Positions 21,248 to 32,236 are shown, counted from the stretch's first letter. The stretch: 64,000 nt of DNA from Lepus europaeus (GCF_033115175.1 NC_084830.1:117330709-117394708), one strand, 5' to 3'. The notes: generated by a model not told the origin, from the letters alone. A program made the numbers and translations.

Positions 21248-24200
21248 CTGTACATAAAAAAAAAATTCAATTAAAATAAAAGTCTCACTGTATTTATAGT
21301 AATAAATGCAGTCTTCTTAAGGACATATATCCTTTCTCATTAAGAAAAAATTTGGAGTAGCTAAATAGTTTCAAATAAACACACATCTCATTTTACTGCA
21401 GGAGATAATGCAAGTGGTTCAGTTTCTTGTACAGCTGTTACTAGGATTTAGGCTATGACCCTGACATACCTTGGAATGTTTCTGAAGACATTCTATTCCT
21501 TCTGTTAACTCCACACACTGCTGTGCTTGGATCTCCAATGCAATGATAGACAAAGCCAACACAGAAGGCTGAAAGAGATAAATTTAAAGTAAATGGAAAA
21601 TACAGAAATATGTCAATATAAATAGGTTTCATCTTTATAAATATTACCTTTGCTTTAGAAAATATGATCCTGCAGTGACATGCCTTAAGTTGAGCTTCCA
21701 GTCTTTCAAAATTAAGGCTATTTCTCCTTTAAAAAGAAAACAGGATTAATTTTATATAGATAATATTATAGCTAGTCAAGAGACACTTTTGAAGAAATAT
21801 TTTTAAGAGCAGTTTATGCACACTTGTCATATGACATTTCCTATAGTAAAACAATTTGCCTTGTATCAGAGACATTAATTTCTTAAGAGCACCATACACG
21901 AGTTTTAAATGATTTGAGCAAAAAAAAAAACAAAAAAAAACTGCATTATGCCACAAGTATCAACATTTATTTTCATTTTAATAAATCTATTTTTTAAAAA
22001 GATTTATTTTATTTTATTTGAAAGTCAGAGTTACACAAAGAGAGGAGAGGCAGAGAGAGAGAGAGAGGTCTTCCATCCAATGGTTCACTCCCCAATTTGG
22101 CTGCAACAGCCGGAGGAGCTGCGCCTATCCGAAGCCAGGAGCCAGGAGCTTCTTCCAGGTCTCCCAGGCAGGTGCAGGGGCCCAAGGATTTGGGCCATCC
22201 TCCACTGCTTTCCCAGGCCATAGCAGAGAGCTGGATTGGAAGTGGAGCAGTCGGGACTAGAACCGGCGCCCATATGGGATGCCAGCGCTTTAGGCCAGGG
22301 TGTTAACCCACTGTGCCACAGAGCCAGCACCAAACCTATTTCTGTATCTACTGAATTTCCTTTTTCCATAAATCTCTGGGAAATGTTTGCACACTAGGTT
22401 TTATAAAAGTTGAAATGTCCTGGGCTGGCACTGTGGCATAGTGGGTAGGGGCCAGCGCTGTGGCTCACTTGGCTAATCCTCCGCCTGCGGCACCAGCATC
22501 CCATATGGGCACCAGGTTCTAGTCCCGGTTGCTCCTTTTCCAGTCCAGCTCTCTGCTGTGGCCCGGGAAGGCAGTGGAGGATGGCCCAAGTGCTTGGGAG
22601 ACCAGGAGAAGCACCTGGCTCCTGGCTTCAGATTAGCGTAGCTCCGGCTGTAGTGGCCATTTGGGGGGTGAACCAACTGAGGGAAGACCTTTCTCTCTCT
22701 CTCCCTCTCTCTCTCCATCTCTCTCTCTCACTGTCTAACTCTATCTGTCAAATAAATAAAATAAAATAAAAGTTAAAAAAAAAGTTGAAATGTCCTGGGC
22801 TGGCACTGTGGCAAAGCAGGTAAAACCACCACCTGCAGTGTTGGCATCTCATTTGGGTGCTGGTTCAAGAGCTGGATGCTCCTCTTCCAGGCCAGCTCTC
22901 TGCTATGGGCTGGGAAAGCAGTAGAGGATGGCCCAACTCCTTGGGCCCCTGCACCCACATGGGAGACCAGGAAGAAGCACCTGGCTCCTAACTTCGGATC
23001 GGCACAGCTCCGGCTGTTATGGCCATCTGGGGGGTGAATCAGGGGATGGAAGACCTCTCTTTCCCTCTCTCTCTCTGCTTTTTTCGCCTTTCTGTAATTC
23101 TGCCTTTCAAATAAATAAATAAATCTTAAAAAAAAAAAAGAAAAAGAAATGTCCTTTAATCCCAAGAATTAGCCTTCGTGAAACTAATTACAACCAATTC
23201 TTCTCACTTCTGCTTGACAGTAAAGTTCAGGACAATAGCTATCATTTCAATTATTTTCTTTAGAATTCTATGAGGATATTGATTTTATGCAGAAACCAAA
23301 TATCACTATGATTTCTAAACCTCTATCTTCAAAACACAGGTCACATACCTTTCAAATGGCAAGTTCTCTTGAATGAGTGAATAATAGAGTTGCAGAAACT
23401 GAAAGGCAGTAGTAGCTTTGACTTTCCAACACACCTTCTCCAATACAATCTTTTCCATTCTCATCAAGTCTGAAACCGTGAACCTATACTGACTTATCCG
23501 GATCAAGTCAGTTGCCAGTGGGACATTCCTTTCCTCTTCTATTGATTTTACAGCCAAATAAAAACAGCTCAGACCAACACATCCAAGGTGCTTGGGCTGT
23601 ACCTAAGAAAACAAAAAAACAACGTTAACAGTAAGCCCATATTTTTACCTTATTTCAATTACTAAACATAAGGAGTAACCTAGAACTCAGATCTAAAAGT
23701 ATGAATTTATCTTTCAGCTGTATTGCTCAAGTATGGTAAGCTTAAAAATATCTAGCTAAACTGTAGCCTGTCCACCTTATGATCCCTAGTTGAAACCAAT
23801 TTTTGAGTAACTGGACCAAGTTTTAGTATAATATTTGGCTTCACTGTAGAAAACTCCTTGTTTTTAATCACTAGAATTTTAAGTTTGAGTAAACAAGTTA
23901 ACTGGTCAATGACATATTTGGACTAAAACATGTTATGGCTTATTCACAAAATTTCTTTACAGAAATTAGATGTATTTTTTTTAAGGTTGTTTCATTTTAG
24001 TAATACATATAATAGTTTTTAAATCTATGATAGCACATAATTTACTGTGTCTATAAAATTCTATTCACTACCAATCTCCCTTTTTCATTTATTCATCGAT
24101 TTCTGAAAGTCTACAGTAAGACAGTCAAAATTCTCTCTTAAGTTTCGGCTCAAATGAAACTGTTTTTATCAATATCTGTGCTCCCTGTCCTTTTTCTTGT

Positions 24201-25380
24201 AAGCCTTTCATTAGATATTTATGCCAATTTAAAGGCATGTGATTGTTTTTCTTAATAGACTTACACTATGATAAGCTTTCAGTGTAACCATCTTATCCCC
24301 ATGTAAGACTGTGTTACACTTGAAGGGCAGGTATATATATTTTTGTAAAATTAAGAGATTCCAAAGATAGTGTCTATGTATACAAGTATCTAAAGAGATA
24401 TTTAATGTCTGCTGCATGGATGTTTTGAACCATTCAACTCAACAAATACTGAGTTCCTCTTACACATGATGCACTGTGTTAGCCTTAGAAAAACTGAGTT
24501 TTATTCTAACTGTCTCATCATCTCATTGTTCTCAAGATCATGAGGTACAGGGAAGGCAGATATATTTTTAACAGTTAAGCTCTGAAAGCTACACAGATAT
24601 ATATTATTTATCTAGAATAAGGAAATAACTATGTAAAAGTTCTTCCTTTAGAAGATACTCTTTTCTCTATTCCATGCAAACTCAAGTTGGAAATGCCATA
24701 GTGGCCAAAACAGTTATAACTTTATGTGTGTAATGACTAAGAAATACATTCTAATTCTTAAACATTCTCTAGCATTTTAGACCTCTAACAAAACATAAAA
24801 ACAGTAATAAATAAATGGAAATGTCCAATCTTTTCTAGAAAGGTTGTTAAAAGCAGCATTTTTTCTCCTGGAAAACTCTGCAATCAATTACTTGATATTA
24901 GACTATGTTTTGCCTCAGAATACAAGTAATAAATGCATTACTCTTGATCATTATATTTACTGTTGTAGTACACAAAATTACAGTAGTGTTTCTGCAATTG
25001 ACTGAAAATTGAAAAGATCAAGATCATGGTTATCCGCCAATAGCTAGCAATTCTATCTCTCAAACACATGGATCAAGAACAATTAATTCATCCTCAGGAT
25101 AACACAGCTTTAAACATACCTTCATTTTAGACAGGAATCTGTCCAGTAAATTCACAGCTAGAGAAAATGTCTCCGTGTCAAAGCCAAAAAACTGAGTGAG
25201 ACTAAGAAGATCTTTCACTTCGAAGTCCCTCAGCCGTGCAGTCATTCTGAGGCCATTATCGTGTGCAGACTCAATTAGTCTCAAGCCGCAGACCTTTGGC
25301 TGACATCTAGACTCTTGTTCCAACAAAGTGTTCAGCTGGTGTAGCAGTTTCTGAGAGTCAGTTGTCAGTACTTCTATCAT
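21056..25380 (-). CDS. CCNG1: CCNG1, cyclin G1 (5 coding exons, intact)
   Basis: Coding exons in transcription order are 25380-25120, 23602-23349, 21726-21648, 21568-21470 and 21247-21056, together 294 residues plus TAA. The start is MIEVLTTDSQKLLHQL and the end LPTIPEMVP, matching mammalian cyclin G1. The cyclin box spans about residues 50-155, from LRDFEVKDLLSLTQFFGFDT through FYLAVKSIEEERNVP and KIVLEKVCWKVKATTAFQFL. The C-terminal part follows. Cyclin G1 is a p53-induced atypical cyclin that recruits PP2A B' subunits to MDM2 and binds GAK. It lacks the destruction box of mitotic cyclins. All splice sites are GT-AG and there are no breaks. It converges on NUDCD2. Confidence 0.97.
21470..21568 (-). 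CDS. CCNG1: CCNG1 coding exon, 99 nt
   Basis: The acceptor is tctttcag|CCTTCT. It encodes PSVLALSIIALEIQAQQCVE to LQKHSK, with donor AAG|GTATGTC. Confidence 0.95.
21648..21726 (-). CDS. CCNG1: CCNG1 coding exon, 79 nt
   Basis: The acceptor is tttaaag|GAGAAA. It completes Arg and encodes RNSLNFERLEAQLKACHCRI to FSKAK, with donor AAG|GTAATA. No open-frame call by itself covers this short exon. Confidence 0.95.
21992..22331 (-). repeat. CSINE, antisense, in a CCNG1 intron
   Basis: 'aaaaagatttattttattttatttg' through 'gcgcccatatgggatgccag' to 'gccacagagccagcacc'. It is in the same orientation as the gene. Confidence 0.94.
22448..22780 (+). repeat. CSINE/CSINE2-like, between long direct repeats
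   Basis: Starts 'ggggccagcgctgtggctca' and ends 'tctatctgtcaaataaataa'. It is flanked by 42-bp direct repeats (22406-22447 and 22781-22822, three mismatches), much longer than a normal target-site duplication. Confidence 0.92.
22797..23132 (+). repeat. CSINE, full length, in a CCNG1 intron
   Basis: 'gggctggcactgtggcaaag' to 'caaataaataaataaatctt' plus poly-A. The duplication gaaatgtcct flanks it. Confidence 0.94.
23349..23602 (-). CDS. CCNG1: CCNG1 coding exon, cyclin box core
   Basis: The acceptor is ttcttag|GTACAG. It encodes VQPKHLGCVGLSCFYLAVKS to ENLPFE plus AG of the next codon, with donor AG|GTATGTG (phase 2). Confidence 0.96.
23603..25119 (-). other. CCNG1: CCNG1 intron without CSINE
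   Basis: About 1.5 kb of AT-rich intron. A decayed ancient repeat pattern ('caactcaacaaatactgagttcc..gatgcactgtgttag') lies at about 24430-24530. Nothing else is recognised. Confidence 0.5.
25120..25380 (-). CDS. CCNG1: CCNG1 first coding exon
   Basis: The acceptor tttatag lies directly before the ATG at 25380-25378, so the coding exon opens with the start codon. It encodes 87 residues to FLSKMK with donor AAG|GTATGT (phase 0). The N-terminus reads VLTTDSQ, one Thr fewer than the human form I know. Confidence 0.95.
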
Positions 25381-25689
25381 CTATAAATAGAATAAAACCC
25401 AGAAACAGTGTAAGGGGTAGTCTCTCTTGCTTTCCTTGGCCATTTTGATTTGTGCATAAGAATGTTTTATATTACAAGTCTCACCTCCCCTTATGGGAAT
25501 CTAAATTATTGCCAAGTGCCCTCCCCTCCAAAAGCTGGGTATATCCTAAATTGTGAAATTCCTAGAGGATTGGAATCATACCTTTTTAAAAGAAAGTGTA
25601 AGTCTTCAAGAAACACTTGTTCAAGCTGTTGTCAATAGATAACCATGAAAAGGCACTTACATAAGATAGGACAGGATACCAAAACTTTG

Positions 25690-25975
25690 AAATCTGATGG
25701 TAGCAGTCATTCTGCCATTTATTAACAATGTGAACTGTTCCAATTACTCCATTTTTTGTAGTTTCTCCTCTGAGAAGTGGGGAAACCACACATGTATAGT
25801 GTACATGAAGTCAAGCAAACAGCTTAGCACATAGTTTTCTTAAAAATTATTTCACAATAGTGAGCATAATTCTACATTTGTAAAATGAGGGTACACTATC
25901 TGCTTCTCTGAATGGCAGTGAAGATTACACGAGGCGATTCGCTAAGAGTGCAGCACACAGGTAACCCGTTCTTTT
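25690..25975 (-). repeat. MIR remnants, antisense, in CCNG1 intron 1
   Basis: 'attctgccatttattaacaatgtgaac' with 'tttctcctctgagaagtggg', and a second block 'acatttgtaaaatgagggta..aagattacacgagg'. Both resemble antisense MIR. Confidence 0.5.
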
Positions 25976-26254
25976 ATTGGTGTTAGGAAAGGAAATTCAA
26001 AGGATGCTTTGAGCTCACATAGTCAGGAGAAAGGCTAACACAGTTCGCACTATGAGCCTGAGAATTTCATTAAGGGTGCTTAACACTCATGTTTCTTGGA
26101 TACCCTAACACCAATTTAATGACAGGAAGCTAAAGGGATGTTTACCGTTGGAAAGGTGAGAAACCGCTAAGTTCAAGCACCCAACTCTTTCTCCTTGGGC
26201 TGGGTGGACAAGACACTAAACAGGAGGACGGACCCGGCCGCGCCCCTAAGGCTC

Positions 26255-26274
26255 GGACTAGCCTGGGCTTGCGC
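26255..26274. promoter_or_regulatory. p53 response element in CCNG1 intron 1
   Basis: Two adjacent RRRCWWGYYY half-sites with no spacer: ggactagcct (10/10) and gggcttgcgc (9/10). On the CCNG1 strand this reads gcgcaagcccaggctagtcc. It lies about 120 bp downstream of the exon 1 donor. Cyclin G1 is a classical p53 target, and from memory the human element is nearly the same. Confidence 0.85.
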
Positions 26275-26391
26275 TCCCAGTAGCGGGCGAGCTCGTGAGC
26301 AAAGGAGCGCCGGCCGAACCTACGCGTCACCCCGCGCACCCAGCTCTGATCCCACCCGCACCCAGCAGTGTAGCCCGCAGTCCCAGCTCAC

Positions 26392-26600
26392 CTTGATAGC
26401 GGCTGCAGCTCCTCAGTGGTAACCTCCCTCCCCGGGCCTGCTCTCACCTCACCCCCACGATATCAGATTCCAGCGGTCTACCAGACGAGGGGTCTCGCGG
26501 GCGAGAGGGGAGAGGCCCGGGGAGGGGGAGCCGTCCTGGGTGGAGGTCTTCGCAGCGCCGCCCAGACGACACTGCCCTCCGGAGGGTCAGCTCGGAGCCG
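26392..26600 (-). other. CCNG1: CCNG1 non-coding exon 1 (5' UTR, start inferred)
   Basis: The donor AAG|GTGAGC (minus strand, exon end 26392) lies in the CpG island, about 1 kb upstream of the exon that starts with the ATG. The right limit is set about 30 bp downstream of a TATA-like ATATATTT and is an inference. Confidence 0.65.
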
Positions 26601-26860
26601 AAGGGGCTGTGCCTCCGCGGCCCAGAAATATATTGGAGGGCGGGGCTCTCGTGCAGGGAGGCATTTTCACCGCTGATTGGTGTAGCCCTTTTGATAGATG
26701 GTCTCCACGGTCCAAAGAGGGCTGGCCTGGAAAGGTGTGAAACCCGGCCAATCAGCGCACACTTCCCGTTACCCAGGGTCAAGTTCTCCCTCCCTTTAAG
26801 GCCACGCCCCTACCTCTAAGGGTTTCTCATTGGAGGCTTTCCCAGCGTGTCTTCACTGGA
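26601..26860 (-). promoter_or_regulatory. CCNG1 CpG-island promoter
   Basis: Read on the minus strand, a CCAATATATTTC motif (26627-26636) lies next to a GC box (ccccgccc, about 26637-26645). Further CCAAT motifs lie at 26676-26680, 26748-26752 (plus orientation) and 26829-26833. CpG-rich sequence extends from about 26200. Confidence 0.7.
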
Positions 26861-27278
26861 GGCGGGCTGAACCAAATACGGACCAAACCTGGTCCAGGTT
26901 CGGTCACTGTCGCCAGCCGGATAGGCCAGGGTATGATTCCAGAACGTACTGGGTGTTTCGGTTCTGGTTGGTTTACTAGTTGTACAGTGGTTCTGGCCCC
27001 GTCTTTCTAAAAACACGACAGGAAAAAGTTAAGGTTTGGTTTTTCATTGTGTATGAAGTCCTGTGTGTGGTTGACTAAATTCCAGAGAATTCTTTGTGAG
27101 CTTGGGAAACAATAGAAGTTTGTTTTATTTTGCTTTTTTTTGGTATAATTTATTAACTACTATGGTTGGGCTATGTAATTTTTTGGTTCCTTATTAATTT
27201 TCTGTATTTTTACCCTTAGACAAATTTAAATAGACAAGTTGGTACAGTTTTTTTAATCAAAAGGAAAGCGTGTGGCAT

Positions 27279-28115
27279 GAGAGACCAAGATGAAGCTCCT
27301 GGCTCCTCGCTTCGGCCTGTGTTACGGGGAGGGCGGTTGCCAGAGCGAGTCTTTTCCTCAGCTTAGTTAAGAAATAAAAAGCCGGGAAACAATTTGCAAA
27401 GGGGCAGAAACTTTTATCCAATTGACAAGTGACAGAGAGAGCATCTGGTCTGAGAGGAGAGCAGGCGGCCCGAGCAGGACACTGGCTTTGAGGAAGTGTC
27501 CCTGTTTTTTAAGGCATTACTGTTTGGTCATTGGGTCATCCTATTGGGGGTGCCCATTGGACAGGGGGTTTCACATATGTATGTTGATTGGCTTGGGGCT
27601 CAAGGAGATAGTGTGTGGGGGTCTCCTGGAGACTGTCTCTTTAGGGGCTCAGCCCCCTTCTCTGCTAGCTCTGGGTGGACCATTGCAACTTACTTGAAGC
27701 CATGGTTCAAAACCACAAGGGCACACAGGATAGCCAGAGTCTCTTGGAGCCAGTCCAACTCTCCCCAGGTGCGCACCCCCTTCCCCTGCTAGCTCTGGGT
27801 GAAAGGTTGCACCCACTCTGAAGGTGTGATTGACGGCTGCAAGGTCACACATGCAGCACAAGAAGCTATTATCGGGGGAGATGCCGGTTGTCCTGGAGAC
27901 AGGCTTTCCAGCCACAGCTGGCAGCCTGCTTGTGAAGAACATTCTGTGTCTGAAGGGGCCCACAGACTCCCAGCCCCACTGGCTGGCCTCAGCCTGATTG
28001 AGCCCTGGCCGTTGTGGCCATTTGGGGAGTGAAACAGCTGATGGAGGATCTCTTTCTGTCTCTCCCTCTCTCTGTAACTTTTACAAATAAATAAATAAAT
28101 CTTAAAAAAAAAAAA
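27279..28115 (+). repeat. 5'-truncated CSINE split by a solo LTR
   Basis: Left part 'gagaccaagatgaagctcct..ttcggcctg' (to 27319). Right part from 27992 'gcctg' on to 'aaataaataaataaatctt' plus poly-A. Its own target-site duplication, aaaaggaaag..gtggcat, lies at about 27259-27278 and 28116-28131, so the truncation happened at insertion. Confidence 0.88.
27320..27991 (-). mobile_element. ERV solo LTR, 672 bp, inside a CSINE
   Basis: Bounded by TG (27320) and CA (27990-27991) with the 5-bp duplication gcctg at 27315-27319 and 27992-27996. It precisely interrupts the CSINE. Minus orientation is favoured: several CCAAT boxes precede a TTAAAAAA and it ends GTAACA. No internal retroviral coding sequence is present. 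The family is unknown to me. Confidence 0.82.
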
Positions 28116-28456
28116 AAGGAAAGAGTGGCATAGTTAAGAAGAAAAATACATAGGGAAAATAATTGTGTGAGTATGAATCTCAATACAGATCCACATGTGA
28201 AGCAGTATTACTCTTTTTATTTATTGCAATGAATTTTGTAAGTTTTTTCTGTGCCAGGTTAGTGGGAAAATAATTAACTAAAACCATTCCTGCCCCATTG
28301 TCTTAAGAAGATCCTAGGAGTAAGCGTGCCTGAGGAAGGGTGCACAGGTTGTCTTTTCAGTCCTACAGATTTTAGTTGCATGTTTCTGTTCTCATGGCCT
28401 CTTCATATTCAGTTGCTCTTTCACCTTTGAAAAAGTGAAAATCTGAAAAATTTGCT

Positions 28457-28815
28457 AGCAGGGCCCACGTTGTGGCATAGCAGGTTAAGCCACCTACAGC
28501 ACCTTCGTCCAATATGGGTGCTGGTTTGAGTCCTGCCTGTGCCACTTCCCATCTAGCTTGTTGCTAATGAGCCTGGGAAAGCAACGTAGACTTGCCCAAG
28601 TGCTTGGGCCTCGGCACCCCTGTGGGAAACCCTGTTGAAGCTCCTGGCTCCTGGTTTCAGCCTGGCCCAGAGCCAGTCCTGGTTGATGTGGTCATTTGGG
28701 GAGTGAACCAGCAGATGGAAGACTTGTGGGTGGAACACATTTCTTTCTCTGTCTCTCCCTCTCTCTCTCTGACACTGTCTTTCAAATAAACCTTAAAAAA
28801 AGTCATTAAAAAAAA
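28457..28815 (+). repeat. CSINE, full length
   Basis: 'agcagggcccacgttgtggc' to 'ctttcaaataaacctt' and a long A-run. The duplication aaaaatttgct lies at 28446-28456 and about 28816-28826. Confidence 0.9.
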
Positions 28816-28933
28816 AAAAATTTGCTGATAGTTCTGCTCTTTTCCCTGCCATGTACTTTCCTGAGCCAATGCCAGAGAACCAAGCCCTAGATGGGATAGA
28901 TGGGAGTAGAGGAGTGAGGAGGAAGGAGAAGAA

Positions 28934-28966
28934 AAAAAAAAAAAAAAGAAGAAGAAGAAGAAGAAA
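28934..28966. repeat. (A)n/(GAA)n simple repeat
   Basis: Poly-A followed by 'agaagaagaagaagaagaaa'. Confidence 0.8.
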
Positions 28967-28969
28967 AAG

Positions 28970-30124
28970 TTAATGTCCAAAATAAAACCTCAGTTATGTA
29001 CTCAGATAAGTTTTTGAAAAAAGGCTCACTTGGGGAAAAAAAGCATGCTTAATGAATGTTAATTGACAATGAAAAACACTTAAAATAATTTTATGTAAAG
29101 ATACTTATTGCAATGGTGTGTGAGTTTACAAATGTGCATGCTTTTCCTTTTGGTTTTTAGTTCCTGTTAGTCCTAATTCTTAAAGTTAGCAATATATATT
29201 CACTTACACACACATAAAAAATTAAAAAAAAAAAAGAAAACAAAAAACATATACACACACCATGCACAATTTTTTATAAATGACTGAAGAACCATATGAG
29301 TCAAAACTGTGGCATTGAAAATCATCCGCAGGTTTTCTAGTATTTATTGGATCTGTCGTATGTGACAATGGAGAACAAATTATACTGGTCCTTTTCCTTA
29401 TAGAGTATGTGGGCTTGTGGGCCATATAAATATATAGACTTTAGAATAAAATAAACTCATTTTCCTATCCAAGAATGGCTGTTAACTAGCAACGTGATTT
29501 CCAGCAAGTTGATTGCAATGAGTTTTTATTTTCTCAAAAACAGGAAATAAAAACTGAAAGTATTAAATAATGGAGAGTACAAAAAGAGGGAGGCACTATT
29601 CCCAGGATACAATAAATTACTTGACAAATGGAAGCTTTATTATTAAATTATGAAAATTTCTTTTAAATGTTTTGCTTTAACATACAATTGATTGTGTCTT
29701 TTTCCATTGTCAGGCTCAACCTTATGTTTTCAGTCTATTAGGAAAATCGGAGTGCTAGAATTGTTACACTAATAACAATCAAACATATTAATTTCTGTAC
29801 CTCATTTATACTTGAAATTTTTACTGAGAGCTTTACATAACATTATTATTTATGTAATAAAACTATCTTCTCCCACTTTAGAATATTTTAAAAATTTTTT
29901 ATTAAAATCACAAATTGCTCATATGAAAGGTGTTTCACAAGCACTGAGGAACATTTACTGAATACACAATGAGTTAAATGGATGTTCCTTATCCTTTCTT
30001 CCTCCCCTCACCCTACTGCCATTTTTATTCAGAATATAATAATACAGACTATGTAAAGACATAATTAGTAAAATGTACAAATGTAACAATTCTCTGTTAT
30101 GGTAAAAGAAAATTAACCTTTTGT
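28970..30124. other. Intergenic, AT-rich, no gene seen
   Basis: No coding exon recognised. Weak MIR-like text lies at about 29480-29580 ('ctagcaacgtgatttcc..tttctcaaaaacagg'). Confidence 0.4.
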
Positions 30125-30141
30125 TAACTATATATTTTTTT

Positions 30142-30497
30142 AAATAATTTTTTTAAATTTTTTTATTTTTTGACAGGCAGAGTGGATAGTGAGAGAGAGA
30201 CAGAGAGAAAGGTCTTCCTTTTGCGGTTGGTTCACCCTCCAATGGCCGCCGCGGTAGGCGCGCTGCGGCCGGCGCACCGCGCTGTTCCAATGGCAGGAGC
30301 CAGGTGCTTCTCCTGGTCTCCCATGGGGTGCAGGGCCCAAGCACTTGGGCCATCCTCCACTGCACTCCGTGGCCACAGCAGAGAGCTGGCCTGGAAGAGG
30401 GGCAACCAGGACAGAATCAGTGCCCCGACCGGGACTAGAACCCGGTGTGCCGGCGCCACGAGGCAGAGGATTAGTCTAGTGAGCCGCGGCACCGGCC
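30142..30497 (-). repeat. CSINE2, antisense, full length
   Basis: 'gacaggcagagtggatagtg' to 'gccgcggcaccggcc'. The duplication taactatatatttttttt-like lies at 30125-30141 and 30498-30514. Still CpG-rich. Confidence 0.95.
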
Positions 30498-30519
30498 TAA
30501 CTATATATTTTTTTTACTT

Positions 30520-30826
30520 AAAAAAAGACATTTATTTATTTGAAAGGCAGTTACAGAGAGAGAAATTTTCCATCTATTGGTTCACTTCCCAGATAACTGT
30601 AACAACCAGGGCTGGGTTAGGTCAAAGCCAGGAGCCAGGAGTTTCATCCAGGTCTACCACTGAGGTGGCAGGGGCATTATCACTTGGACTATCTTCCACT
30701 GCTTTTCCCAGGCCATTGGCACGGTGCTGGATGAGAAGTGGTGCAGCTAGGACACACACTGGTATCCTTATGGGATGCCAGTGTTACAGGTGGTAGCTTT
30801 ACCAGCGATGTCACAAACTGGCCCCT
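30520..30826 (-). repeat. CSINE, antisense
   Basis: 'aaagacatttatttatttg' to 'gatgtcacaaactggcccc'. Diverged. Confidence 0.88.
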
Positions 30827-31308
30827 ATAATTTTATACTTAAAGAAGTATAGGTTTAACTGTGAGTTCCAATCATTAATTTTTCAGATGACTGGTATCTA
30901 GGGTATTTTCTAGGCTCAGTGGTATATTCAGCTCCTTGCAGCATACTTTTTCTCCATCAACAGTTAACTGCAACAAGAACCAATGTGCAGAACAATGGTC
31001 TTGAGGCTGGGCAAGAATCCAGGCAGTTACCAGGAAGATGTCATTACCTTCTCAGCATTATAGGCTGTAGAATTGCCTTTGAACCAAAGATTCTAGCAGG
31101 TAGGTATAATAGTGATAATGTGTCTAATGCGGTCCTGACTTAAGGAAACTCCAAAATGATCCTATTTGATTTCATTTTGTGTAATAGAGGTGTCGGGATT
31201 TTGTCCAATATCCAAGCACCTTACCCCTCTATTCAGGCTCCCTGACAAATATGCAGAAGTTTTGGGTATAAACTTTTTCATCTGTGATTAGGGTCAGGGA
31301 AGTGAGAG

Positions 31309-31581
31309 TCAAAAAGTTTGGTTGAGACCTTTCCACTCTACTTCCGGATCATTCCTGTGACTACTTATAACAGCCCTCTCCACTTCTTCAGCCATTTTAA
31401 GTGCATCTACTTGTTTTGTCTTATTCATTAGAAGATAACTTGGTTGGCAGTTATTTCTTTGATTCACTGGGGTACCAGGGAATTGTGTACAGCTGGGGAG
31501 ACAGAGAAAGGATGCAAAGAAAACTAAGAGGTATACTTTCAGGTATATCCTTCTATTAAGAGATTCTGCTACTGATTTCAT
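31309..31581 (-). other. Unassigned 90-codon open frame
   Basis: The frame opens MKSVAESLNRRIYLKVYLLV with a hydrophobic stretch (VYLLVFFASFLCL) like a signal anchor, followed by a polar part with several Cys. I recognise no family. There is no promoter, splice or conservation evidence, and a frame of this size is expected by chance here. Confidence 0.1.
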
Positions 31582-31796
31582 ACTCAGATAAACTTACACC
31601 TTCCAATTAATTGAAATTTTCCTATATTCCAAAACAAACTAAACTTTGATTTGTCAAGTAAGCATCGCTGTATGAAGGCACTGGGAGATGTTAGGGGGAG
31701 ATCTTTTGCTTTCTAGCATTTAGTCCAAAGCTGAAGACTGTTGAGTGCGGAGTCCAAAGCCAATATCAGAAAACAATGTAAAGGATTTGCATGTGT

Positions 31797-31903
31797 TATG
31801 TGTGTCCTGTGTGCCAGCCCATTGTGTGGAACTGAGATACTCATGATCTTCATTATTCTAACAACTCTGATACTATTGTTATTGCCTTTAGAAATGAGGA
31901 GAA
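31797..31903 (+). repeat. MIR core fragment
   Basis: 'tgtgtgccagcccattgtgtgg..cttcattattctaacaactctg..gaaatgagga' follows the MIR sense pattern. Confidence 0.5.
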
Positions 31904-31908
31904 TTCTT

Positions 31909-32236
31909 AGGGCAGGTATTTTGATGCTGCAGGTTAAGCTGCCACTTGGAATGCCCACATCCTGTATCAGTGTGTGGTTCAAATTCTGGCTACTCTGCTT
32001 GTAATCCAGCTTTCTGCTCATGTGTGTCCTGAGAGGCAGCAGATTATGACTCAAGTACTTAGGTCCTTACAGTCTTATGGGAGACTTGGATGGAGTTCCA
32101 GGCTCCTGGGTTTAACCTGGCCCAGCCCCACCTATTGTGGGCATTTGGAGAATGAACCAGTACATGGAAGATCTCTCTCTTTCTCTCTCTCTCTCTCTGT
32201 TTTTCAAATAAATAAAAATATAAATAAGTAAACAAT
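31909..32236 (+). repeat. Old CSINE relative
   Basis: 'gggcaggtattttgatgctgcaggttaagc' to 'ttttcaaataaataaaaata'. Confidence 0.85.

Noticed and set aside
30170-30796. 208-codon open frame, the longest in the window
   Set aside because: It runs through an antisense CSINE2 and the adjacent antisense CSINE. The same peptide pieces (for example PSGARCFSWSP-like text) recur in many other SINE copies.
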